Below, one piece after another: positions 1 through 13,700 of a DNA stretch of 64,000 nucleotides. Numbering within the stretch: position 1 is the stretch's first letter; each line of letters starts with the position of its first letter. Below the pieces are notes generated by a model that was given only the letters and a program-made list of their open reading frames with translations, had not been told where the DNA came from and made no database searches. Made by a program: the position numbers and the translations under genes. The stretch covers positions 78,846,416 through 78,910,415 of the forward strand of contig OX375878.1 in assembly GCA_947359465.1 (NCBI GenBank), written 5' to 3'. This stretch comes from Metellina segmentata. Lineage: Eukaryota; Arthropoda; Arachnida; Araneae; Tetragnathidae.

Positions 1-415
1 ATTTACCATTAGGCCCGTGAGGCACGGGCCTAGGGCCCCCATAATTTAAAGGGCCCCTAAGTTTCAAAAGTATCTAAAAATTATAAAAAGTTTTTAAGTA
101 GTTACATAAATTATTGGGTAGTTACGTAAATGAACGTCGACCGTTTCCCCCACTATCACATTCTTGTAATTACATTAATTATCTAACTATTATGTTTTTA
201 ATTTTCATCTGCTTTATTTTGTTTTGTCAAGAGTTATAAGTAATGTCACGATTTTCTAAAACTTTTTGGTGACATCTGTGAAACGGTCAACAGTCAAATA
301 CGTAAGTACCAATTATTGTTATAAAATTAGTTTTTGTGATGAACAAATAATATGAGGAAGGGGCCCCTTCCTGCGTGTTGTGCCTACTATACCAAATTTT
401 CTAAATCGGGCCCTG
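1..415 (-). mobile_element. hAT-like element end (GGGCCC-rich)
   Basis: The minus strand begins at 415 with CAGGGCCCGATTTAG, which looks like a hAT-type terminus (CAGGG...). The stretch has GC-rich blocks full of GGGCCC at 1-60 and 360-415 around an AT-rich core. The CTATTACC after 415 could be an 8-bp target duplication, but the other end is absent or lies outside the window, so this cannot be confirmed. No transposase reading frame is visible. Family assignment rests on the terminus only. Confidence 0.4.
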
Positions 416-1612
416 CTATTACCCTATTAAAGTAGTAGTTTTTCCTTAAATCCCGATTAAAATGTGTCTTATTCAATTTATACCCATGGCCCCTTGTTCT
501 GTTATCCCTATTGAAATTTAAGCCCTCTGTGTCCCCTTGTTTCGCAACAAAAAATAATACCGTTACATACATTTACCTTGACAGATTCTCATATCAGATC
601 CCACTGAAGTTTTTGAATTTTTCATTCCTGTTATGCAAGGAAGAAGGTTTTACATCTATTATATTATCAGTCCTATTTTGTGTTATGCAGAGTTGTGGTA
701 CAAGCTTCAGTGGCCCAAGAAGAACAGGCAGCGTGCATGTCGTGGATGCTAAATTTGATCCATTTCAAAAAAATCATTCGCGTTCGCGTCTGTATCGCAT
801 TCTTTAGTACCAAAATTATGTCAAATCTTGTTCCTTCTCAACTCTGAGTGACATTTTTGATTGAAAAGTGGTAAATAAGGACTTAACAGTGTAGGACAAC
901 TAATTGTGTTGAGAGAACACTAAGTAACCGAAAAATAAGGAAATTTTAAATAATTAGCGTTGGCAATAGCTGCTAATGAAAAAAGTAGAATAACAATTTG
1001 TGTACATTGTCTAGATTCCCCATTTCTATTGAGACTGTTGTAAATGATTTTTTGTGAGCAAATTTAGCATTCGTGTCCAGAATCAGTTTATTAAAGGAAG
1101 AATTTGCATCAAAATAAAGTTGAAAACTGCAGTAACGAAATACTGTTCTAAATTTAAAATTATAAAATGAGTGGGTTACATTTTTTTTTTTCAAAACGAT
1201 AAAACAAAATAAAATAGGATACAAAAATTTTCGGCGTCTTTGCAATAGCAATACTTTTGTTTTTGGAGTCTCGGAATACAGCATAAGAATATAGTTTGTG
1301 CTGCCATCTATAGAGTAACAATATAAGCTAAAACAGATGCGTAACATTTGAACAAAACCTAAATACTTTAAGAACAGTTTCTATTTTCCCTTATATTTTG
1401 TGGAAAATGTGTCATTCATACGTATTTTATAAATAAAATAAACTTTGATATTTTCTAAATTAGTTGTAATTTTTGTTCGATAGTAAGTAGCATATTTATT
1501 TTTCATATCTTAAAAACTTTCAAAGTAATGTCACAACTTCATTCTTATGTAGCAGGTATAAAGTTAATCATTCATAAAGCAAATCGAGTCTTATGAACCA
1601 CTTCAATTTCAC
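416..1612. other. Non-coding stretch downstream of last collagen exon seen
   Basis: AT-rich sequence with only low-complexity chance ORFs. I looked for a further Gly-X-Y or NC1-like exon on the minus strand and saw none, so the 3' end of the collagen gene most likely lies beyond the left edge. Confidence 0.5.
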
Positions 1613-1721
1613 CTTTTCTTCCACCTCCGTTGCTGAAATTAGCCCAGGTTGGATTAGAGAAAGGAAGACCTGGGGGTCCCGGGGGTCCTGGTGGACCAGG
1701 TATCGATTTTCCAGCAGGACC
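1613..1721 (-). CDS. Collagen exon 19 (last seen), COL and break
   Basis: A 109-nt exon, acceptor TTTACAG|GGTCCT, likely donor AAAAG|GTGAAA (phase 1). [18 protein letters not shown] is followed by a non-collagenous stretch ([18 protein letters not shown]) with an N-F-S sequon. If the donor is not used, the frame reads on only a few residues to a stop; since collagens end in a sizeable NC domain, splicing is more likely. The next exon is outside the window. Confidence 0.85.
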
Positions 1722-4700
1722 CTGTAAAACACGATCGTTTTACATTTGCACAAATTATATGGGATGCAAATTATCAATTATACGGGAATAATCTTTCTGT
1801 TTTCATTTCCGTTAATGATTGTTATTCAGTTAAGAGATTATTTTAAGTGTACCTGTGGTCCTGGTGGTCCTGGAATGTAAATATGCTTTTCATCATCTTC
1901 GTCAATGTAGGCTATAGGTCCTGGTGGACCAGGTTCTCCAATATCTCCTTTTAACCCCTGAAATGTATTCAAATCGAGCTTTAAAAGTTATACTTTCTTT
2001 GAAGAAAGACTTCCTGCATGCTTATGCGCACTGTGTGTGAAAAGAGAAATAATATTGTGTGTGAGCCATTTTTGTTTACAGTATAGTTACTTCTTCTTTT
2101 ATATTTTTAAATTTAACTACTAAAGTTACTAACGGAAAGCAGGAAATTTTACCAAGTTAAGCAGGAAGTTTTAAATATACTAAATGGGCAAGGAATTCTA
2201 AAGATGCTGTTTTTTTATCTGTCGATTATCCCATGACTTGCAACCCAACAAAATGGTTCTATAAATACCTCTTTAAAAAGTTAACTTAAAAACAAGCAAT
2301 CAAACCAACCCCAGTATTAAGCAAATATTATATTGTCAAAGATAAAATAAGATAGAGCACTCAATTTCTGAAGTTATTTCTCCGTTTCAGTTATTGAAGA
2401 TAACGAATTAAAAAATAATCGTAGCCATTTTTCACTGTAAGTCCACAGTTGGGAAATCAAACACGTGTGAAGTAAACACATGCAGGTGTATTGAACCATA
2501 TTTAAAAATAAACTACCGATGAACATTGACAATTTTAATTTTAATCTAACTCAAAAATTTAAATCATTATTTAGAATACTAAATCTGCCATCCGCTTATG
2601 ATTTCTAAAGAAGATGGTGAAATTTATGTCTCAAAAAGATATTACAGACGTATTATAAGGAAGAATATTGAATTAAAAAGTTATTTATTATAGTATTTCA
2701 TAAATTTAAATAGTTATGAATTTGAATACGTGAAAGAGAAAGAGAGAGAGAAATAGCTGTCATATTTCTGCTCAAAAATAATTACTTTGTTTATTTAAAT
2801 TCATAGTGAATTGTTTCAAACGAAGTATTGCCGGGTTGTTCTACTTAATCTCTTATACTGAGCTAAAGGACCCATATTGCTTCCATTTAAAGTTTGAAGG
2901 AATTTGTCAATGACTACATACAAATATATCTTTAAAAAATGAGGTAAATAATAAAGAGATAGAAAAATATACTAATACCTTCATGCCGGGCAAACCCAAA
3001 GGTCCACTTTCCCCGGGTACTCCTGGACTTCCTTCGGGCCCTTCTGTTCCCCTGTCTCCCTTTTCACCTTTTTCTCCTTTAACTGAGTGTAAAATCAGTC
3101 AGAAGCAATATAGAAACAAGACCAGTCAAGAAGTTCGAAATAACACAGTAAATCATTTCACTAACTACCATGGTAAATATTCGTTGCAACCTAATTCTCC
3201 TAAGGCGAGTTACATTTTCAGATGCGTATAAATTTCATAATACTATTCCAAACATTCTGAGTTTCGAAGGGAAATTTTTAGCTTTGAATTAAATACTTTT
3301 ATACATAAAATAATGAAAACAGAATTTAAGAATATCTATATATAATATTGCGATATTAATCTGGAAACACTTCATTTTTGGAATACGAACCTATTTAATA
3401 TAATAAGTTTTAACGCTTTAAAAGTCCGCAAAAATTATTTGTAATTTAACAGAATTTTATGTATTCATTGAGAATTAATTTAACAGAACACAGAGAATCC
3501 TAAGCAATACATTTTCTTATGATTGCTCATAATCTGTTTTTCTGAAACATAAACTATTCAAACGTGTCGAAATTACTACATTCTTTGGAAAGTAAGGGAA
3601 CTAAGTTGTAGTACAATGAAATACCTTCAACAATGAAACAACTTCATTTACCTTCAGTAATAATATCCAGTCCGTCCTAGAAATAGAAAAATACATAAAT
3701 TATGATTGCAAAATAATAGTTTAAAATACATATACTCGTTTTTAATATAGATCTTTAGGAAGGTAATTCAACAGTTTGTGTCGTTGCCTTATAATAAATA
3801 TAGGTTTAAAAATAAAACTTACGGCGTTTATATATCCTCCACCAGGTGGTCCTGGCTCGCCCCTGTCCCCCTTTTCTCCTTTGACTGCTTCCCCTGGCTC
3901 TCCTTTTAGACCATTATGGCCTGGAACTCCAGGACGACCCTGCCATAGATCATAAGCATTAAAAGCTTTTCGTTAACGATGTATAAAAAAAGTAAATGTA
4001 AGTTATATGAAATGTATTACCTGTTGAACCGCAAATTCTTCCTAAGTGTGTAACGCGAAAAAAAGGGAAAAGAAAAAGCAATTTGTATTAGTATTAAGAA
4101 GCATACAGATAAAACCAGACGAAATTTTTCGGTTAGTAAGAACTAGGAACTCCAACATCAAATTTAAAAAATTAGATCTTTTAATATAGTTTTTATGGCA
4201 AATATTAGATATCGTTTGAATTTTGTAAACAAAAAAATTTGAGGTATTCAAAACGAAGATTTTATTGTTTGGATCAGCCGTACACCAGACATCTGATATA
4301 TGCGACATAAAATTCTATAAATGAAATATTAAACAATATAATAATTATATTGTTCTGCAATTCCTTGATGTCAAAAATGTTCGTGGAATAATATCATGAA
4401 CAGATTCTAAATTTGCTCCCTAAATATTTTAATTATCCCTAATTGTTAAAATTTATTTGATTGATTGGGTTTCATATCAAAATAGCTAGTACGTCAGGGC
4501 TTTAATTTAATTTAATTATAAATCTAACTGATTGGGATGGATTTATCGTTTTAATTATTTAAAGAGCAATAATTGAATTATTAAAACTTATTATTTCTTG
4601 GATATAATTGGAAATGGGTGAAAGTCATTTCTTTGAAGTGAATTCCTAATTGAATCGCACATCGTAATTCGGGCACGTACCTAAAGTATTTGCAAACGAT

Positions 4701-7700
4701 CATTTGGATATTGGTTATAATGATAATATATCTTAATAAAGAGACCGTCAATTGTAAAAGTCTTCAAATTCTTTCATTTTGGCTGGAAAGACAGAATTTG
4801 AAAACTCTAGCCAAGGGCTTTTCACGTGGACTGTGTTAAAGTGACCTAAAATTATCGTTTTCTGTCATGCAAACTCATAAAACATTTTAGGAAATTTAAT
4901 TAGTGACAAACATTAAAACCAAACTTAGCCCACTTTTTACTCCACCACAAAAAGACCATTACCGTGGATTGCCAAACCAAGTAGAATTAATTCGCGTTAT
5001 TACAGGCTTCTACCGGTTTACTTTAAGATAAGCGCTATTTAAAGTGGAAGATATAATTCAGACTTGTTACAGTGGTTTTCGAAATGTCTAGAACTATTGT
5101 ATCGTTTTTCGAATGTATTATTGTAAAATTTTTCGAATGTATTATTGCAGCATTTTTCGAATGTATTATTGTATCATTTTTCGAATGCATTATTAGAGCA
5201 TTTTTCGAAACAATACAGGATTTAATGCAAAATAGGCTGGACATAGAGTGTACCACCCATTCTCTCTCATTCATATGTGGAGCGTGCTTAGCATATGAAA
5301 GACTTGTAGTCGAATTCAGAGTCTATCTTGTTTAGACTTGTAGGGGGTAGAGTTTACTATACTCACTGTCAAAAGTTAAGCACGAAAGGTAAAATACGAA
5401 AAAACGACAAGTACAGCTTTGATTGACACGAAATGCGGCAGGCAAGTAGCAAATTGGTTTAAACATGAAACAAAACAAAGAATTAAATACAAAGATGAAA
5501 ACAATATTCAATTTTCATAAATTATAAGATGAAGTCATATTAGAGTCACTAATAAAATGTTGTTTAAATCCAAAACAAATAAACAAAACCGACATTAATA
5601 GGGTATATGACCACCCCTTAACCTCATACAAAGTTTAGAGTGTGTGACCATGCTTTCCATGAGGTGATCAACCACTCCAGATTCAAGTTATAGTCATTCC
5701 TTCTGTAGAGCAGTTTGCAACTGTGAGTGCACTGAAGGTGGGAAACGTGCAGACACAGCTTGGCCGAGGGTATCTAAAAGATTTTCAATGGGATTAAGGT
5801 CGGGCGAGTACGTTGACCAAACCATAACTATGGAGACGCGCATTATCATCCATTAAGATAAAATATGGACCAACTGCTGCAGCGTACAAGCTCACAGTGG
5901 GTTCTAGGACAGAGCCCCGTCATAGAACCCCAAACAGCCATCACAGAACCCCGTCTATAGATGTGCCGGTCGGTGCAAAAAACACAACGAAATACTGGTC
6001 CACATCGTGATACTTCCACCTCGGAATGCGTGATGATCGATGATGTTCTGGGGCCCATTGCGTGTACCTTGTTTTTTCCAGACCCTTACACGTTTGTCAT
6101 CTGGCTCTCAACTCATCGATGAACATAACGTTAACCCAATCATACACAGTCCAATTCATATGTTGCCGACACTACTTTAATCGTGCACCTCTGGATTGGA
6201 CGGATAGATGAACCTAAATTCGTGGGTACACGTGCGTACAGTCATTCATGTGTAGCATTCGGCGCACAGTATTGGCAGATATCGTCTTACCAATGGACGC
6301 TGCAACCATAAATATTACACGTGTGGAGGTTGCTCTTTGATTCCGCTTCGCTACAACAACAATATATCGATCTTCCGCGGGAGTCCTAACCCTTGACATA
6401 ATTTTAAAAGCATTGAAAATTTAATAAAAATATTTTATTGAACTTATAATATGACCGTTATAACTCTTTCTATGAAAAATATAAGTTATCTTGATCCTGT
6501 ACAGTCTACTATTAATTAATTCAATCCTATCCACGCATAAATTATATTATAGAATAGGTTTGGTTCAACGGATGCTTTAAAACTTACAGAAAATCCAGAT
6601 AAATCAGTTAAGCTTCCTGGTGGTCCAGGTGGACCTGGAGGTCCTGGGTAACCTCTCTTGCCTCTGCGACCTCTGTCACCCTTTTCACCTTTTTCTTCCT
6701 GAAATAAACATAGAATGAGTGTTCCAATCTTGGGATGTTCCTTAAACGGTTAAATTTTCATAAAATAAATTATACTGAGAAAAGTTATTGAAATTTCTTA
6801 ATGCGTTTTCAAAAAGAGTTGAGTTTAGTATTTGATAAACATACCTACGCTAAGTTTCTTTATTGCTTATATCTATTGATGGCAAAATGTCGTTACTCAC
6901 AATTTAAATATATTTATTTCACCCATGTTCATATTTCAACTTCCAAATTGTTTGATTTTATCCAAATATCTAAAACATCATTTCTTAACATTATTCTTAC
7001 TAGTATTTATTCTTATTTCCAATAAAATGCAAGGTAAAAAGTTAATTCCTCAGTCAATTGCTCCAATTAGATTCAGAACGTTCATTTGAATTTTATTCCA
7101 TTCCATTGCTCATTCAATTCAATGTTGTCGCATTTAAATTATTTATATTCATTTGCTACCATTCTTCAGAATGCAAATAACTTTGAAAGAATTACGATTT
7201 TGAAATTAAGGTCACAAAATCTTTAATTGGGATAAAGTTAGAAGACTATATGCTGCTTACAATAATTAGGGTTCCATCCGGGGCTATATGGGAAATCGGT
7301 CCTGGTGGACCCTGGGGCCCATCATTCCCTCTATCGCCTTTTAAACCAGGAATCCCTTGCATTCCATCTACTCCAGGATCTCCTACATCTCCCTATTCAA
7401 AACAAACATGAATAATATTAAAATATGATCAATTTGATAGATTATATACCAACAATTCATCATGAAAGGGATAAATTGTATTTATGATTTAGTACATACC
7501 TTCTCACCTCGTAAACCAGTCTCTCCAGGAAATCCATCATCCCCCTTATCTCCTTTATCACCCTAGAGAAAATTGTAAAAGTGTACTATAAAGCAATAAA
7601 ATAATACAAAGTGAATCTCGGGAAATTTTGAACAAGATTACATCGTAATGGAAAAGGTTCAGGCTAAATTGTACATACTGATGGAAAGAAAAAAAAAGCA

Positions 7701-10700
7701 TAATTTTTTTTTTTGCTACAAATTCTCTGGCACTACAAATGTTTATTCCTATCCTGATATTCATTTTAGTAACAGTCACAAATGCTTCCATCTCATTAAA
7801 TCTCGGGGGAAAAGTTTCACAGTATTAATTCAGTATATAGCGTGATTCCAACTAGAAGACAGTCGATCATGGGTCTATCAATTTTTGATCAAGTGTGAAA
7901 GCGTGTTTGGAAAAGGTTTCCATGCGCAAAATCATGAATGATGATCACCAGAGATATTTTTCCAACTGCCAAACTTATAATCAATGCTGTCACTTTCGGC
8001 ATCGATCCTAGTTACCTAATCCTCGTTAATGACACCAATCTTGGAAACGCTTTGTTTACGCTAACGATCGTCCATTAATTTAAGAAATAGACTCGTTAAG
8101 ATGCTTGACTTGACTGCTAGCGCACAGGGTGCCGGACCATACTAATAATAATAATAACCACTCCAGGAGCTGATTAAAAAACACCTTTCATGAGGAAGAA
8201 ATCACATTTCGTTAAGTCCGATGATGAAGGAGACCATACGAGATGTGATTAGTCGTCGGTCGGTCTAACCTTTAGGAAATTCAAATAGACACGAGAATAT
8301 TTTTTAAAAAGGGATGAAGCCTTATCAAATTGCAGAAAAAGTATTCGACTCTTCATATTCATCACCTGATGACGTACACCTTGCAGTTATGGTATTACTG
8401 CTCTCCAAACTCAAAGGCTCATTATGATTCACCCTTGTATATCAAAGAGAAGATAAAACTTTGACTGTACAAATATTCTTATGTTAACTAAAAATTTGTT
8501 TTCCATAAAATATATCGCAGAGAAAAAGTACATTGCATAACAACAAAAGCATATTACAGACCTTTTGAGTCTATATAACTTAAATTATATTATATATGAA
8601 TCATATTTTGTTGAACATTTATTTGAAGTATGATATTCATTCGGGGCTTTTATCTTAATGTTAAATAGTGGGGCGTTCAAAATCAAAACCTGTGGTAAAA
8701 TAATAAAATGGCGAATACGCACATCCCATAACTTCATAAAACTTTACTCCAAATTTAATTTAAAAAATACAGATTAAATAGGTATTTCTGAAAATCTCAG
8801 TCATTAGATCACAAAATATATTCATAAAATTTTTATTTTATCGATTTCTCTAACTCCGATGAAGCCAGATCGTAACTCAAATAAAAAAGATCCTTCCTTT
8901 GTAAGCTTAGACTAGATATAGTATTATAACTTCATTACATGAAAAGAGAAGCAAACGCCACGTACTTTAGACACAATTATGGTTGCATCTTCATTATCCG
9001 CATCCAGAGGGGAGAAGTCTTTACTTACTCCGTAATAGCCAACGGGACCAGGTGGTCCTGGTGGACCTCTAGGTCCTGGAAAACCTACTCCTTGTGCTCC
9101 AGTTTCACCCTGGAAAATAGGTATAATAATTGACTTTCCTAAGCAGGAATTTTTTACTTAATTATGAAGTACTTCAAGATTGCTTGCGCAGAGTTAATTG
9201 ATCAAACATCTGTACCCACAGACCTTTTTTTCACTAGAAATAGATAAAAAAAATTGAGTCAAAGAAATCCTATGAAATGATGGATACATAAGTGCAACAG
9301 AGAAAATCTCCATATACCTCTATCGTAAAAGATTTTAGAAGCGAGTAGGTTGTTTCGTCGAATTTGATGGTGCATGCGCCATATTTGGTCCAATTTCGGA
9401 AAGAAAATCTGATTTTAACAATCCTGGTGACTGTCCAGAAAAGGTATCTCGTCATCAGCAAAACTGACCAGATCTCGATATCGCCATCATTAAAAATTAG
9501 CAATATTTTCATTACAAGATATCTCGTCATTAGCAAATTCGTCAAATCTTGATGGACGAGCTGTCTCTTTAAACTATTTCAATAATTAACATTGAATTCT
9601 ACATAATATGTTTACAACTAGAGCCACAATTTTTAAATCCCATTTATATAAATAGATTTAACTCTATTAATACAGTTAGTTTTGAAGTAACTACACATTT
9701 TTGGAATTATCCTGTACAATGGGGGATTTAACATTTTGTTTATGTAAATATTACATTTTGTTTATACGAGTGTTGCGGTATATTTTGATCGCTTGTTCTT
9801 TTCTGTGTTATTTATCTGGTTTAAGCGTTCTAACTTTTTATTGATTTGCTATTTATAAATACATTTAAAGAGATCGAATATACACACGTATAAATTTAAA
9901 TGTTTTGTAGCAGGCAAAATGCAAGCATTCTCTACACTATTGAGTTACACACAGTAATTTATATTGTTTTGACACGTTGACCTATGCTGTGGGTTTTATT
10001 TTTAGAAAATTGAAGAATGTATCTTATCTTACTGGTTGTATTCGTGGAAAACAATATATTACTTGTCTATATAGAGAAAAATATTTTTTCGCTTTTAATC
10101 TGTACCTATTTAATGCGTGAACAAAACACATACATTTTACAAGTAAAGTAAAACATGGCTAAATTTTAAAATTGTAAAAAATTGTCTTCGCTTCTTTGTC
10201 GTGCTGTCATAGTCCCCAAAACCCTGTTGTTCACTCATACAATGTATTTGATCCCAAATACAAAATATTCTGTAGCTTAAGCAGTTATATTTAGAATGTA
10301 ATAGAACAGTCATTAGTTCTAGAGCTTCGTGCGAATCGTAGGAGCAGTTTATCTCACGAAAAGTTTCAATTCTGACTGGAACCTTTAATCTATCGAAATT
10401 AATGATAATTCCGTAATGATTACATGTAATGCTTTTGAACGCATTGTAAGTGGTTATTTAAACAAGGTGTTCCAAAACATGCGACTCTTTGTTACCTAAA
10501 TATCGTTGAGAATATATTGGGGAAATGTATAACAAACATTCCCGTCCTTCTCAAAATCTCTAAATATAGGTAGAGTGTAGTTGAAAACAGCGAGTTTAAG
10601 ACATTAATAAGGTATTCATTAAAGTTTTGGTCACAAAAATTTCATTTAAAATTATTTTAGGTTACTTAAGAACTTAAATATCAAACTATGACCAGCATCA

Positions 10701-13700
10701 GAAAACTTTATTACAATTCGTAAAGTGCTAGTTGACAATAAATTAATATATTAAGGGGACCAGTGCACAAAAATCTTTCAAAATTTCGATTATTTTTTTA
10801 CAAATTTAAATAAATGTTTCTACAATTATGTTTCAAGTGATATATTATTTTGGAAATACGTTGAATAGAAGTATTTTAAATATTTTTTTATGTACCTGAA
10901 GTATAATGTCAATTTTATGCTTTAAACTACAATATTTTAAAATGTGTATTTTTTCCATAAAAAGAACATTCTTTCTTAGTCTATTCAAGCAAAAACAAAA
11001 AAAATTATTTACAAGTGTAACATACCCTGTAACATAATTTAACACAGGTATTCTTTTTTATCTGCTCAGAAAAATAAATTTTAATTGCTAAAAAATATAA
11101 AAATTGGTCATTTTTCAAAAACAAAAATTATTAGTTGAAAAAAAAAAATCTATCTCAAAACTTTAAGTTTTTTAACTTAAGTTTTTAAACAAATTTTAAA
11201 AATCCTTTTTTTTTAACTGTTTACAAGTTTCTTCATAGCCTGTATAAAAAATTCAAATCAATACACATAAGAGAAACTGAGAAAATGTTCCTTAAAAGTT
11301 GATCATTTTAACACTACGGAAATAGAACTGTACCGACCCACTCAAAATTGAATGGAAAATTTATTACTTGTAACAAATTGGAATCGAGATAGTTTGCAGG
11401 TTTAATACTTTAATTTGAAATTTCCTTGATATGTACCTTTACACCTTTCAGTCCATCGTGTCCAGGAATTCCCGCTACTCCCCGAGCTCCAGGAATGCCT
11501 TGGTCTCCTTTAAGTCCTCTTTCACCACTAAATCCCTACAAAGTGACAATAAAGTAAAAATGGTAATAATTTTAAAGCATTCCCAGAAATTTAATAAGGC
11601 TTGATAAGTAAGTCTTGCAATACACTTACTGTATAATGGAAAGGTATTATTGTCAAGAATGTCGGGATATTTAATTTGCATTTTCTGAAGTATTAAACTA
11701 CTCGTATTGTATTTATATAATGATTGGGTTTTTAGTCGGGCTCTACGACCACTGACAACTCTACGATAACCATTGCATGAGGGCTAGTAATTATTTATTG
11801 AATTAACTGCGGTTGGGGTTTTATTTTTATTGCATCTTCCGTGTCAGGACGAAAGAGGTTAAATGAAAATGGTTGCATTTCAGAATCTTAAGTTGAATGT
11901 TTCACTCTCACGAATATTCAGAAAGAAAAAGAAGCATGACCTTTGAACCTATCGAAAGTCAGACTCAGCCCCTTTTGCCCTGAAAACGAAAGTATATGAA
12001 TCAATTTTCGAGCTGTTTTATATAAAGGTATTCATCGTTTCGCATTCGAAGCTCATATTCGGATTTCAGATTTGGGTTACCGGTCTACGGTCTTTTCCTA
12101 ATGAGGGCTGACTGGACCGAAACCGAGGGCTTAAATTGAATTCCGAACAACTACAGAGGCTGTTCACACATTTTTTTGACAGTGTATATTGTATTCACAA
12201 AACTAAATTACATAAAATTCTTGTGTTTTAAATGTTCTATTTGATAGACCTTATTCTGAACTATCTTTCGACACCGTAATTTCCAGGATGATAATACCTT
12301 TTGAAGTGTCAGAAGAGGTATTCTATCCCATTCCTCCTGAACAGCTTTCCAGAGTCCTGTAAGGGTTGTGGGACGACGTTTGTGGATAATGCAGAGTTTA
12401 AAAGTCCGAAAACACAAAAATCCTTAGGTGATACATCGCGATATTTAGTAGGGATATTTAGTTGGGATATGTAGTAGGGATATCAGTGAAGGGTATGGCC
12501 TTGATACCGGATTTTTGTTCCATTTCTTTTAGGAAATTTACAGTGGATTTAGATGTGTGAATGCTAGCTTTGGGATGGATTTCCACAGATTGATGGCACT
12601 GTGGGTAAAGTGATGGTATTTCATTCAGAAAAATTGACGATAAAATATGTTCCTGATAGTATTTGGAGTTAATCTTGACATTTTTTCCACTCTCTTTATT
12701 TTTAACTTGCCATGATATGAAAAACCAGCAACAATCATGAATCCCTTAGAAAAACTTTCTTTCGATTCTGTGAACCATGTACTTAAATTTTTTTCTACCC
12801 TTTTATGATAATAAATGGCTCTTTTTTTGCTGCAATCATTTAAATACACCCATGATTCATCTATTGTGACAATTTTTTTCCATTTTTCATTGAATAAGTA
12901 TTTTTCATATAGAATTCGGCAGCGTGTCCTGCGTTCAGCGATATGCTTTGGAGAAAGACGATGCACATTGCGTTTTATCGCTTTCTTAAGATTTAAATCA
13001 ACGTTTATCATTTTGTTTAAAGTGGGCAACGAGCATTTTAATGATTTTGCAACTGTCCTTTGACTAGGGGGATTTTCTTTTAACATTAAACAACGTACCT
13101 TTGCAATAATCGAATATGTCCGTTTCTTCCTTGGATACTTGTTTGGAATTTTTGTCCCACTTGAGGCTCCAATGTGACGTTTTTTTCCTTTCTTGTTGAC
13201 GATATTACCTATCGACACTTTAGATATCACAAAACCATGACTCTCACATCGTTTTTGGATAACGGAATATGAATATTTCTCTCGGAAAGAGCATATATAT
13301 ATCCTTCGAACCACTGCTTCGTTAAAAACGCCATTTTGAATAAAAACAAACCTCTCAAGCCGCAGTAGATAATTTTGACTTTGAAAAACATAGTACAACT
13401 GCAATTATTTCTTTTGCAGCAAACGATTTTTTATTACCGCTAACCAAAATCGTCTAAAAAATGTGCGAACAGCCTCTGTATATGCCCCTGCCTTAATTCG
13501 AATGACGGGTCGAGAGCCTTAACCACTTGGCTACCAGGCCAACTCAGTTATTCTTTCAAAGCATTAATTAACTCTGTCATATCGTGCTAAACAAATTTTA
13601 AATTAAATAGTTCACATTTAAAGATACTTTGTAACCAATCTTAACAAGTTTATTCTGAGTTTACTCACCTTATCACCCTTGTATCCTCTCGGTCCTAAAT

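Noticed and set aside
973..1347. 124-codon minus-strand ORF near the collagen 3' side
   Set aside because: Low-complexity Phe/Tyr/Ser-rich translation of AT-rich DNA; no collagen or NC1 features.
5072..5335. ORFs on both strands with repeated peptide units
   Set aside because: Produced by the 24-bp tandem repeat, not a gene.
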